Assembly (NCBI GenBank): GCA_022393335.1
Contig: JAJEKB010001261.1
Location: 46,890-110,889, forward strand
Length of the DNA: 64,000 bases
Reading direction: 5' to 3'
From: Macrotrachela quadricornifera
Taxonomy: Eukaryota; Rotifera; Eurotatoria; Philodinida; Philodinidae
The translations under genes were made by a program, and so were the position numbers. Below, one piece after another: positions 24,017 through 35,935 of the stretch. Position 1 is the stretch's first letter. The number at the start of each line of letters is the position of its first letter. The notes beneath the pieces are model-generated. The model saw only the letters and a list, made by a program, of their open reading frames with translations, was not told where the DNA came from and did no database searches.

Positions 24017-25779
24017 CAGGATGGCCCATAAATAACGCAACCGAACCATTAAAAATTGAATATCTCTACTACGGCTCGAGCAAAGGAGCTGATTTTTTTA
24101 CTAGTGATAGAGGCATGTATAAACTTTATATTCAAAAAGATATGCCTTGACAGATCCTCTATTAAGGAACTATATTAACTTCAAGATAAAAATTTTGCTT
24201 TTCCATATATCACAAAAAATGTAATGCACTAGAAAGAACCCTTATTCAGAGGGAATATAATGTATAATGAACTTATAAATAAAACGTGCTGTATGTTCAT
24301 ATATATTCTCTTTTCGTATCCTTCTTATATATTCTTGAAACGCACGTGGTTTTCTTACACGATATAAATCATTTTTTCTATACTGTTATATGGCTTGTGC
24401 TTTTCTGTTTCACATTTTCTATTACATTTTAATCCGAAGTCGTACGTCTAGATGCCGAGATTGACAAAAGAACAACGAATTCTTCTCCTCAAGCAATGGT
24501 GGACATCAGGAGGAACAAAACAAGCAATAAATGAAGCTTTCCAACACGAATTTCCTATTGATAAGATTCAGGCTCGACATGCAAACAGTTTATCGACTCG
24601 CAATAAAATTTGATGAGACAGGTTCTGTCGAAGATATACCACGAAGTGGAAGACGAAAATCAGTCAATAGTGATGAAAATATACAACTTGTTTCTCAAAC
24701 TTTCCTTCTTCATCCACAAACATCACAAAGAAAAGCAGCACATGATCTTGATATCTCGCGTTCAACATTACAACGTATAATGAAAGATCTCAATTTAAAA
24801 CCGTATAAATCAAAATTATTACAAGCCTTGAATGAAGATGATCCTGATCGAAGAATGGAATTTTACGAATGGATTTTAGATACAATTGAAGAAGATCCAA
24901 CTTTATTAAATCGAATTTTGTGGGCAGATGAAGCCATATTCCAAAAAAACGGTCGTGTCAATAGACATAATTGTGTTTATTGGAGTGATACTAATCTACA
25001 TGTTGTGATTGAACAAGAGCTCAATACTTCACAGATAGTTGTGTGGGGAGGAATCTGGTCTAACGGGGTCGTTGGACCATTTTTTTTTGAAGATAATGTT
25101 ACATCGAACAACTATCTTCACATGCTAAAGAACAATATCATACCAGAACTTGAAGAACATTCAAAGTTTCAAACAATGATATGGCAGCAAGACGGTGCAT
25201 CTCCACATTATGGTCAAGTTGTACGAGATTATTTAGATGATACCTTTTTACAATGGATTGACGGTCGAGATACTGTTGAATGGCCACTACGATCTCCAGA
25301 CCTTACTCCGTGTAATTTTTCATTATGGGGAATAATAAAAGATCATGTCTATGCTGAAAAATCTCGCGGTCTTAATCATCTAAACATATTAATTAAAGAA
25401 GAATTTACATCGTTCAATGATGATATCAAATTGTGCCAAAGAATATGCCGCTCTGTAGCTAATCATTGTCAGATATGTATCGATATAGAAGACGAACAAT
25501 TTGAACATTTACTGTAAAATATTGTGCATTCTTTTTCGAAAAGTGTTTATTTTTTTCTATTACATTGTTTTCTTTTATTTTTTTTATATATGAAAAAGCA
25601 AAATTTTTTTCTTGAAGTCAATACAGTTCCTTATTAGAGGATCTGTCAAGGCATATCTTTGTGAATATAAAGCTTATACATGCCTCTATCACTAGTAAAA
25701 AAATCAGCTCCTTTGCTCGAGCCGTAATAGAGATACTCAATTTTTAATGTTTCGGTTGCGTTACTTATGGGCCACCCTG
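24017..25779 (+). mobile_element. Mariner-type DNA transposon with long inverted repeats
   Basis: A complete 1,763-bp element. The terminal inverted repeats are about 194 bp (24017-24210 and 25586-25779), begin CAGGATGGCCCATAA and end TTATGGGCCACCCTG, and match with scattered mismatches. A TA on each side (24015-24016 and 25780-25781) fits the TA target duplication of the Tc1/mariner superfamily. The single gene inside is a damaged transposase (listed separately). Arm mismatches and a frameshift point to an old, immobile copy, though its ends might still be recognised by an enzyme from elsewhere. Confidence 0.93.
24452..25517 (+). pseudogene. Mariner-like transposase, frameshifted
   Basis: A cut-and-paste transposase of the mariner-like group that has an N-terminal helix-turn-helix domain. 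The natural start is probably the ATG at 24452 (MPRLTKEQRILLLKQWW). That frame runs into a stop soon after 24600, while the rest of the protein reads in another frame from about 24560 (TVYRLAIKFDETGSVED onward), so one frameshift lies at about 24550-24590. DDE-domain landmarks follow: WADEAIF, IWQQDGASPH and LRSPDLTPCNFSLWG. In relatives the residue after TPx is the third catalytic Asp; here it is Asn (an AAT codon, one G-to-A change away from GAT). By my count 40 residues separate the second Asp from this Asn. Both defects argue that the protein is inactive. Confidence 0.88.
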
Positions 25780-25925
25780 TACTATAAAAAGGACCTCAAT
25801 CCAGTTTTCTGATCTCGATAAAAATCTCCTGGCTTTTCTACTGGTTTTCGGTGAAAATCTTCTGGTGAACTTCTGAGTTTTTTGTAAGAAACTCCTGGTT
25901 TTCGAAATTTCGATTTTGCAGCCCT

Positions 25926-26830
25926 GATCTTAATTTTGCAAGTCTACCACAGATGTTATTAGAAATGTTAGGATCAATATTTTTACATGGTTAGATCTGT
26001 AGCTTTAAATCTGTGAAAAGTTTTTTCAAAAATTTCTTTTTGTTGCTGAGAAAACTTGGTTTCACTGAGGATACCTCAATATTGGTCAGGTAATTTTTTT
26101 GTCATTTTCTTCAGTTTTTTTCAAAGACACTTAAAATATACTGAAATATGTTAAAACCAATGCCCAATCTAACAGCCATACTTAGAAGATCCTTCGAGAT
26201 TTTCTGGAAAACCTTCCAGGCGAGTTTTGGCTGAAAAAACTATGTTTTATTCTAAAAATCACTTTTTCGTTATATTCTTCTGAATCAACTTTAGATCTAT
26301 CTACTCCAGGTGTTCGTTATCATCCTCTGTGTAATCGTACTATTTCTCTCTTAAGCACTATCTTCTTCAAGTGACTTAAATATTTAGTTTGCGATTTTAA
26401 AATCAGGATTTTTTTCTTTTTTTTCTCATCTTTGATATTTTCATTGTGACTACGTTGGAATAAATATACTAGTAGATACTTTAACGAACAGAAAATAGTT
26501 TGTTTCAAATTCAGTTGCATCTATACAGGCTGAAGCCCAATAAACTACTAGCTTTTGGCTCAAGAATATGTCTGTTGGATTGGGCATTGATTTTAACATA
26601 TTTGAGTATATTTTGACTATCTTCGAAAAGAACAGAAGCAAATGACAAAAAAACCACTTCACCGATTTTCAGGTATCTTCAGTAAAATCGGTTTTTCCCA
26701 GCAACGAAAAGGAATTTTTATAAGAACTTTTCATAAGTTTGAAGCTACGGATCTAACAAATCTAACCATGTAAAAATATTGACCCTAACATTTCTAATAA
26801 CGCCTGCGATAGGCTTGCAAAATTAAGATC
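25926..26830. mobile_element. Foldback/MITE-like element with ~260-bp arms
   Basis: The left arm at about 25926-26185 reappears as its reverse complement at about 26563-26830, with perhaps 75-85% identity by eye. Outer ends are GATCTTAATTTTGCAAG and CTTGCAAAATTAAGATC. Inner ends are TGCCCAATCTAACAGCCATA and TCTGTTGGATTGGGCA. The ~375-bp loop has no protein-coding signal. No target duplication was identified. It begins about 150 bp after the mariner element, so the region seems to have collected several insertions. Confidence 0.75.
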
Positions 26831-29497
26831 CAGTCTTTGAGCATGGGTCTTGGTAACTTATTTTGTGAGCCAATACTTTGCTCTAAAATTGGTTTAAAAC
26901 TAATTTCTCATTCAGTTTTCGATGACGAATCAGAAAAATTAAGTTAATAGATTCTATATTATGAAATATTTAAGAAAAAGAAGAATTTATGAAAAGGTAT
27001 CAAATTATCTGTTTTCGATACCTACCGAGTTTTTTCAATCTTTCGACTTGAAAAAAGGTTTAAAAAAGCGCAAGGCACACATATTCTTGATGCCTTAAAA
27101 TTCTCTATTGAATGGTGTATGAAAATAAAAAAAAATTTCACTGCAACTTTGATTTCCGTGCATCTTAGCTGTGCTTGTTCTAGTGTGTCATTTTCCTTTT
27201 ATTGTTGATCTGAATTTCGCGACTTGAGCCCATTGATGAATTGGTCTTATTCAACTTAATCATGGTTTAATTTCTGATGACACGTAGAGATCAAATATTC
27301 CATGGCTTTTATCTAATATCAATCCTATTGGTCTTGTCGACTCATCTTTGTCATTTCGTCTATCAACTTTTCGAAATGGTTTAAATAATCCCAAAGATGA
27401 TCAGTACTCTTTGGTAGTTTTTTCCCTCTTGTTGAGATGAAACATTTTCACTCAACTACAGTGTTGAAATATGATTCACGTGTAATATGATGGTTGTCTT
27501 TGCTGCTGCTATTGTCCGATGGAGTTGTAGATGTGTAGGTATAAAAGAACAAAATACTGTCACACATTCATCTCACATCCTCATTCATGACGTTTTAATT
27601 GTATACAAAATCTATCAAGTATTTTGTATTATTTATTATAATCATAAAAGTGATAGCCAAGATACGTAAAATAATAGAGAAATGCCAAATGGATAAGACT
27701 AATCAAGGAGTTAATAACAGATCAAATGTTTTGTAGAACTTAAGCAATCGCAACAAACTAAGATTTTTGCGTATAACACAAAAATGGATCAAATCTAGAA
27801 ATGAATGATTTCATATATAAGAGTTACTACTCTTTCCTTCCTTCTCACTAACATTGTCACTAGCAATGGCAGGTGAGAAATGATCTATATACATTGTAAT
27901 CGAATTGAAAAGTTAACGACCAACAGAGATCGGATGATAAATGGCTATTTGAACCGTGCTTATTTGAAAAACAGTATACTATTCATACGTGTTTGAGAAA
28001 TCAGAATGCTCTTAGTTCGATGGAGAATATATATTTATTGATACATAGTAATAAAATTCATTAGGCTCAGTAGCAGCGTCTTTTTATTCTGAGATCCATG
28101 TGCCAATCGTCGTATTATCTTGTACATGATTTCTGTTTTTTTCTATTTGATGACTGCGTTAAGGCTTTCGAATATTTAATATAGAAGCCTAATGATATCT
28201 GTATTGAACAAAGTGGCCAAAAAGTGAAATCCGATTCGATAACTTGGTCAAGTATTTGAAAAGAATGTGTCGAACTTCACGATTTACCGAAGAAGTGAAA
28301 CGCGTCAGTCTTTATATTTTCGCTCAAACTGAAAAATTTCAAACTATTGAAACCATCGCATCCTTCAATCCTATTTACAACACTTTATTCTTTCTTTATA
28401 TTCAATTGTTGAATGTGCAAAATATATTGGAAGACGCTGTGAGCAGTACCACAGTATTGAATTTGTCCTTTTCCTCATCAAAGATGATTTTCGAAAAGTA
28501 CCATAAATAAGATGTCTTGCAGAGAAAAACGAAGGATACAATACCTGTATACATCACCACACGAGAACCCTAGTTGATTCAAAAAAAAACTAAAGAAAAA
28601 AGGAAAAAAGAAGAAAAATATACACATAAGTCATCATTCAGTGCAAACTGGCGTGGTAGTAATGCAAAATGGCTGTATTTTTTACATACTCTTTCTGCTT
28701 ACTCACATATTTGCTCATCATTTTTTTCCATTCTGTTCGCTCGACAGAACGTAAATAATTCTTTTCTTTTTTTTACTCCTTTTACGTTTTTTATTTTTGT
28801 TATAAACAACAGAAAAAGAGCGTCAATGTGTGTGATAATGTCTTTAATGAGAGCTACTCTAACGTTCTGAGATGATTTAGTTGAAGAAAATTCTTTGCAA
28901 AGATGTAAGTACATTTTATTTTGACGAACTTGCAATAATAAAGGAACCAAATAAATTTAATATTATATTTGATATATTGAAGTAAAGTATCAATGTAACT
29001 TTGTACTCATGGAAAGAAAAAAAATAAGTGAACATTTGTGATAGAATTTTCACCAGTTTCCAACTGCATTCGATAACCTTTCGCTAACGAGGAAAGTTGT
29101 TCGAATATTCTATCGTTTTCTCCTTTAAACATGCATCACTCTAGGCAGCTCGTTGAGCTCATTTCGAATAGCAGAGTCCTAATAATTCATACTTTTCTAC
29201 ATTCTATATCGTAATTGTGTACTCTTCTTTTGACAGAATAATTTTTTTTATTAAATTTGATTTCTAATTAGTTTACTACGTATTTTGAATTAGTAGATGA
29301 TTTATTAAATATAAAAAAAATACAAAAATTATAATCTTACAAAATTAAATACATAAAGTTCACAAAAATTTCCAATAAACAATAACATTACCTGTTTTTG
29401 TCTATTGATTCATCTGTATGACTCAGATACATGAGTCACATACTTATCTTATAGAAAGTTGGATTATTTTAGAAAAGTAAAACCAATATACACGATA
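26831..29497. other. Intergenic, no gene recognised
   Basis: Open frames of up to about 98 codons occur (28244-28510, 28574-28870), but they are isolated, rich in Lys, Phe and Ser runs, and show no domain, splice partner or signal peptide. The final few hundred bases presumably hold the promoter of the nuclear receptor gene. Confidence 0.5.
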
Positions 29498-31591
29498 ATG
29501 TCATCCATCGAATCGCTAAAACCAAGCGAAAAACGACAACGAATAATGATCATTACCACCGATGAAAGTATTATTGATCAAATTGAAAAAACTAACAATA
29601 TATCATTATTAGAACAGATTATTCTTCCATCCAAAAGTAACAACAATGAAGAATCTGTTCAACATGTTCGTATTCAATTATTCTACTAAAGAAAAAAAAA
29701 CGAATGTATTATCTTTAGAACAAGGTACAATTATCACATAAGAAGAATAAACGCAAGGATGCTTCTTTGGTTTGCGTCATTTGTGGATCATCAGCAAATG
29801 GATATAATTTTGGTGTGATTGCATGTGAAAGTTGTAAAGCTTTTTTTCGTCGCAATGCTCGAAAAGCGCTCGTAAGTTTCAAGGAATAAGTACATCATAC
29901 TTATGATATTTAGATTGAAAAGACTTGTTCGAATTCGATCTAGTTCTCTCTTCTCATGAATCTCAATTCAACTCTGATAGATTTGCGCAAAAGTGAATAA
30001 TCTTTTTGTCAAAAACCATATCAACATTCGGATAAAGTAACTCATTGAGCTGAAATTTTTAAGAATACCTGGCATTTGAAAATCGATAGGCGTAGTATAT
30101 CACAGAAAGATATCATATGACTATTCGAAATTGACTCAGGACATATTTGTATAAGTTTATTAATTATTTGATAATCATAAAAATACACTTTGGATTTGAA
30201 ATATTCCAATGATATAATTAATTTGTATATGTGTACATTTTTATACAGTTATTAATCCTTTCGAATTTCTAGAAATATTTTGATCTTTGATAAGAATGGA
30301 AAGAGAGAATCTATCTAATTGCTTCAAATCCTGTTTTTAATGATTTACAAAATGATACTACTTTTTCTCTCTAGACTGCTTTTCATTGTGATGGTAATGG
30401 TAACTGCCAAATAACAGTTGAAACACGCCGATATTGTGCAGCCTGTCGCTTAGCCAAATGTTTTAATAGTGGAATGCAATGTGATCGAATATTGACGGTA
30501 TTAATAAAACAAAAGAAAAATTGTTTTATAAAATTAAATTTCAGGCTGCACAAAACGCAGAAAAACGTCGTCGAATAGAAGAAAATAGAAAGTTAGTGGT
30601 GAATTCAAACTTGGAAGCAAATGAAGAACTTCAGTTGTCCTTATCTCCATTGTCAAATGATGTAAGAATATTCTTAAAAAACGCATTATTTCATTTATCT
30701 ATTCTTATATTATTCTTAGTTACTTGCATCGATAGACACAAATATTCTTCTCACAGATTTTACCGATTTTCTATCACCTACGTTACAACACACATTACTC
30801 AATTCAGATGATTTACAACGTGTAGAAACTATATCATATTGTTATCAAAAACGTATTGAAATTGGTAAGTAAGTATTTTCGTTGATATTTTCTCTTTTCA
30901 TCTTAGTATGTTTTGTATATTAGCGGCTCGTGATGGTCTCCCATGGGATCCATCAAAGCATTCAGATACTTTTATACAAGTTCTCAATAGTTATTCAGTA
31001 TCAATAGTACGACTTTTATCATTCTTCAAACAAATACCGGAATTTAATCAACTAAATATTGATGATAAAGTTACTTTACTTAAATGTAATATTCCAACAG
31101 TTTTGGGTATAAATCTTGCACTTACATATAACCCAGAAACTCATCAACTCATTGAAAGTAATGCTGATGCACAACCGAATATAGAATTCTATCCAGTACT
31201 TCATGGTCATAAAACATTCATGCATTCAAAAAAGGTTTTTCTTTCATTTTTAAATCTAGTAAAATACGATAGAAAAATTATTGAATTAGCACTTATTGTG
31301 CTTATTTTTACACAAGGATTTTCAATACAGAATCCTCATTATGAACAAATACTTAATGATACAAAATCTATATATCGTGCACAGAATTATTATACAGAAT
31401 TATTATGGAAATACATGGAAACAATGTATGGATATAAAAAAGCAATTAATTTATTTAGTGAACTTATTGATCATGTCATCTCATTGCAAACACTTCAGGA
31501 AGAAATAAGAAATAATGTATTGCGAGTATTATCACCGGATGATACTAATGAATTACTACCAATTCTCAAATCATTATGGTCCATTTCATAA
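29498..31591 (+). CDS. Nuclear hormone receptor, HR96/NR1-like
   Basis: A ligand-regulated transcription factor acting in the nucleus. Six exons, 457 aa, in frame: 29498-29665, 29719-29871, 30375-30497, 30545-30661, 30720-30864, 30924-31591. The DNA-binding domain has all eight zinc cysteines (75, 78, 92, 95, 112, 118, 128, 131) and the P-box CESCKAFFRRNA, which with ETRRYCAACRLAKCF resembles arthropod HR96 (NR1J). A basic hinge follows (KRRRIEENRK). The ligand-binding domain starts at about residue 230; FFKQIPEFNQLNIDDKVTLL is its signature region. The first intron's donor is GTTCGT, which is unusual, so the exon 1 junction is the weakest part. Intron 2 is about 500 nt, much longer than the others. 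Related receptors in other animals sense xenobiotics or sterols; the ligand here cannot be inferred. Confidence 0.87.
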
Positions 31592-32868
31592 TATTTAGTT
31601 ATAAAAGTTATTTGACTGGAAACAAAAATGTTCTTACTTGCTGTTTGAGTATAATATAATTGGTCATATATATTGACTTATTGTGATTCTTTTTATCCAT
31701 TATAAACTATATTTTTTCAATTCTAAACGTATTTTATGTCAATAATGTTTGTTTTATTTAAATTTAGTCATATTTTTGTATACATAAATTGCAGAAGAAA
31801 TCATAATAAAATCGATTATATCATACATAGGACATCTCAAAAATACCCTGTTAATTCACATTATCAACTTCTAAACCAATAAATTTTTTCTTTTTGGAAG
31901 GATTAATGTCTGGCATATAACTGTTGTATTAGACAAATTTTGAGGATCCTAATAGGCCCGTTAGGATCCACAAAATTTCAAGAAATAAACATAATAAAAC
32001 GAGAAAAAAACAGATTTTATATCTTAAATCCTAGTGGACGTTCATGGATTTTGATCGAACTTGATAGATCCTAGTGTATTCTGATCAAGAGGAGGCGATG
32101 CATTACCATATGCCTGCTTGTACTACTTTTATTCTTTTATTTTTTTAAATATTTCTACAAATGTAAGTGGACGTGTACTGGAATTTTGTAAATGATATGA
32201 GACTTATTTCACATAAGTTAAATACCTATCTTTTTCAATTTAGCACATGAATACATCCCAAAGTCATATTATAAAATTGCTAAATATTATTTGCTGCTTT
32301 GTTGTTCTGATACTAATTTATTAAGATATTGTTGCCGTGATGGAAGTTATCATTTGGTATTATAAATTTCATTTGATTTGAATTATTTTACAAATATATG
32401 ATTATTGTGATATCTTATATAGAATTTCACAATCAATTACAATATTTCACTTATTTTTAGAAAATGTTGTTCATAAACTTTGTGTTACAATATAAAGAAG
32501 TATGTAAAAGAAATGATCGACAAAAACGGTGTGTTTATCATATTTGATGAATAAGATTGTACAATAAACTATAGTATGATCTGAATAACAAAGGATCACT
32601 AGTATAATTTCGTCTTACGTTTTTATAGCCACATTTAATATTTTCTATACAAAGATAAGGATGTAATGGTATCTTTGATGGGAGAAATAATCTTACTTAT
32701 GTTTTGCCATTCCTGCAACATTTATAACGAAACATAAAATAGTGTCGGAAGACAGCTTGTTCTTTTTTATGCTACATTTTCTTGTGAAACAATATGCATT
32801 ACAATCAGGTATATAATGAGAATGTTACTGAAAGTAATAGAAAACGAAAATGGTAGCATCCTCGTTAG
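31592..32868. other. Intergenic with a 36-bp near-palindrome
   Basis: No gene recognised. A near-perfect palindrome lies at about 31939-31974, centred on AGGCCC with GGATCCTAA / TTAGGATCC arms and TTTTG/CAAAA-type ends. It could be a short transposon remnant or a hairpin. Otherwise AT-rich. Confidence 0.5.
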
Positions 32869-33093
32869 ATTAAGATTGTCGACATCTCTATTGCCGTACT
32901 GACAATTATTGCAGTTACTCTCTCTCTGGTGTTAAAATTTATCGTTTTTCAACTAAGAAAGCTGGAAGTTACTACCACTATCTCTATCACTGCCACAATA
33001 TCTGTAGTAACAGTCACAATATTGACACCACCGTCGTCTGTAATAATAACAACATCAGCAATGGTACCGGATATAATTCACGAAAATTTGTAA
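32869..33093 (+). pseudogene. Possible gene fragment: membrane helix plus Thr-rich segment
   Basis: One frame stays open from just after a TAG at 32866 to a TAA at 33091. It reads a hydrophobic helix (ISIAVLTIIAVTLSLVLKFI), then a long Thr/Ile/Val-rich stretch (VTTTISITATISVVTVTIL), with no start codon. A membrane anchor next to a Thr-rich repeat is a pattern I associate with rotifer surface proteins, so this may be an exon or a relic of one. No partner exon was found. Confidence 0.3.
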
Positions 33094-35305
33094 TAAATGA
33101 ATCGGTATTTTTGTTTCAGACGATTTCTTTTTTATTATAAGCAAAACTAGATTTTAATAATCCTTATCGTGACTATTTCTTATCAGTATTTCTTTTTCAT
33201 TTATCATCACTAAATGCTCTACTACTTCTCGGCACGCAATGGTCTATTTGCATTCAGTTTGAATTTAAAAAGAAACGCATTTAATATCAGATACTATAGA
33301 AACAGATTGAACTCTAAAGATGTTTCCAAACTAAATTTAAATAATCTTAGAACGGTGTGTTCTAATTCTGTCGCAATTTTGTATTCTATGCATAACTTTC
33401 GATATCAATATCATACAGAATTGATATGTCAAATTCCAAAAAAGTAAACACTTCATGATCGATTAATATAAAATCAACCAATAATTAATTATATGTAATA
33501 CACCACAGAATGTCCCAAAAATCTTTTTCAGATAAAATTTTCGTATATATTCTTATTATTGACTTTCACTCTACCAACTATTTTTCTTTTAAACGATAGA
33601 TAAAAACATTACATTTTTTTTCATGCAAAGAAACTTCAACAGCATTGTTGAAAGTAGAAACCTTTAAGCGAAATACAAAGATTTCACCGATTTTTTTTCC
33701 CCAGAAAAACATCGCGCAGTATTTCTGTTTTTAATTACTTCGATTTATCGAATGATTTAGATCTTTAAACTATCCACTTCTGAATCAGTATTTTCACAAA
33801 AATGGATTGGATGATATCAAGTTAAAATTCGCACAATTAAACTATATCCCTTATGAGTTTTTCTGTAGGCAGAAAGCAGACTAAGTCTTGATATTTCAGT
33901 TAAAGATCTTTTTTTTTAAGAATACTTCTGAAGTTTGCTTGTGAAAATAGAAACTTGATGTATTTATGTATCATTTTAAAAAAATTAGCTCTCTGAAAAC
34001 TAATAGAATGTATTGAATCTTGACAACCAACGTGGACCAGTAATCAGTATATATCGACCTTTCATCTATAATTCATCATCGTTTCTCCACTCATTCCTAT
34101 TACAGTATGCTTTTTCTCTTAACTAGTTAGATTTGTACTGTACTTTCGTTTAGCTAACCAGATTTCTGCATAATTTATCTCTGATATAATACGAACACAA
34201 CAGGTTTTTGTTCAGCCACATCAGAAATCATCTGAAGTTCTCTTTTCTATATTCCAAATGGCAGTATGTTTCATTCTTGCAGTAGTATAGAAAATTCTTA
34301 TCCAATTCTAATAGGTTCATGCAAAAGGTATCAAGTAAACTATTCAGGTTGATCACGAAGTTGTCGATGCCCGTTTTTTATATAGCTCAAGCAGTGCTGT
34401 ATTTTTGAGAAACAGAATGCTGTATTCTAGATATGCAGAGAAATACTGAAGAAATATGAATGGCAACCGGTGAATATTAGTGAATATTGCTCCATACTGA
34501 TTATTGGATCTGATCGTTACATTGATGATGGTAAAGCAATGAATGATTGTCATCGTTGGATCTTTAGAAGTGATGTTGCTAAGCATCTCATTTTTATGTG
34601 CGTTCAGATCATGTAGATATGTTGCTTAAGTGAGCTAAATCAAGATTAGAAAAGTTATAGTTGCACGAAAGTAAGTGTTGAATTAACTTTGATAGTCCAG
34701 ATATGGTGAAAATAATCAATCACTTGAGCTAACTCACAAAAAAAAGTTGACTCATCGGACTGTCAGCTGCTATATTTTAATCTATTATATATCAGTTTCA
34801 TTTTGCAACAAAAAACTCGAAATCTACCCATGTTTTCCGCTGTGATCAAAATGCAACGCAGTTGTATCGCATTAAAACTACGAAATAATTTTATTTTATA
34901 AAATCTGAAAATTTCTATACATGCCTAACAGTACTGCGAGTCGAACGATAAATATTCTCTATAGAATGAATATTTTGAAGTATTTTTGTCTAGGATAGTT
35001 TAACACTGGTAGTATGAATCATGCACGATTTTCTTATACAGTATCCCTATTAGATGGTGATACAAATGGCAACAATCCTCTAAATAGTGCTGAATTATAT
35101 GATCTCTAAGGGAAACCTTTAATATTTTAGAGTCTGATCCTTTACAGATATGACCAGGATTCTACAAGAATTCGACGTTTTATCCTGAGAAAATGAAAAA
35201 TCGTGAAAGAAGTGTGTGGCCACGGTATTTTCCAGCAAGTACCGGAATCTATTTTTTTCGGATTTTTTAATAAAACTCTATACATCTTAAAATAAATTCC
35301 ACATA
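33094..35305. other. Intergenic, no gene recognised
   Basis: The short frames at 33214-33447 (plus) and 34353-34586 (minus) have no recognisable features. Composition is AT-rich throughout. Confidence 0.5.
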
Positions 35306-35309
35306 ACTC

Positions 35310-35385
35310 CTATTGAGGATGAGGGCGAGTGCGGGGGATGGGGGGGGGGGGGGGTAAGATTGAGGATGCGCTGAAATACTAATAC
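35310..35385. repeat. Relic related to the 41.0-kb MITE, with poly-G tract
   Basis: The text ATTGAGGATGAGGGCGAGTGC followed by a run of about 15 G and GTAAGATTGAGGATGCG resembles the interior of the inverted-repeat element at 41024-41189 (ATTGAGGGTGAGGGCGAGTGC ... GGGGGTAAGCGCATCC). The terminal repeats are missing, so this is a truncated or decayed copy. Confidence 0.55.
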
Positions 35386-35935
35386 AGCTATATAGTCTCA
35401 ATAAATCGTTAGTAAATAAATAAATCCCACAGAAGAAATAAATCCCAAAAAAATAACTCCTGGTATGCCCTCGCGTCTGCTGGTATATTTTATTTTATTA
35501 ATACAATATATTAAGTAAATCAAAATTGAAATGCAAAACGCGGCTATTATACCTGGCGCACCCGTTATATTACGACGAGAGCCGCATGTCCGGATTCTTG
35601 CGTTCTTCATTATACATGAGGACGCAAGGAATACGACACATTTTATTTCAATATTTATATCGCTCGGGTTGAAAGACAAATATAATAACGTATGCACACC
35701 ACACTACATACATCGATGACTCACAAATTTGCAGAACTGACTAAAAACACTCACACGCATACTCGCACTCGTACTCGCACTCAAACGAATTCGCACTTGC
35801 TCGGTTTTGCGGCAAATACAAGGTTAAAAAAAATGACTAATTGCGCAGTATCCCAACACTATTTATACCAATATCACTCAAGACTACACACCACAGAGAA
35901 TACGAGTAGATCAAAAACAAAGTTTATACAGAACG
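35386..35935. other. Upstream region of carboxylesterase gene
   Basis: A less AT-rich patch at about 35450-35830 includes repeated ACTCGCACTCGTACTCGCACT-type text at about 35755-35790. Overlapping frames exist on both strands, but none has a domain. The region probably holds the esterase promoter and 5' untranslated region. Confidence 0.4.

Noticed and set aside
28574..28950. Frames of 98 (plus) and 83 (minus) codons facing each other
   Set aside because: Both are dominated by Lys or Phe/Ser runs without a domain. They overlap on opposite strands and have no exon partners.
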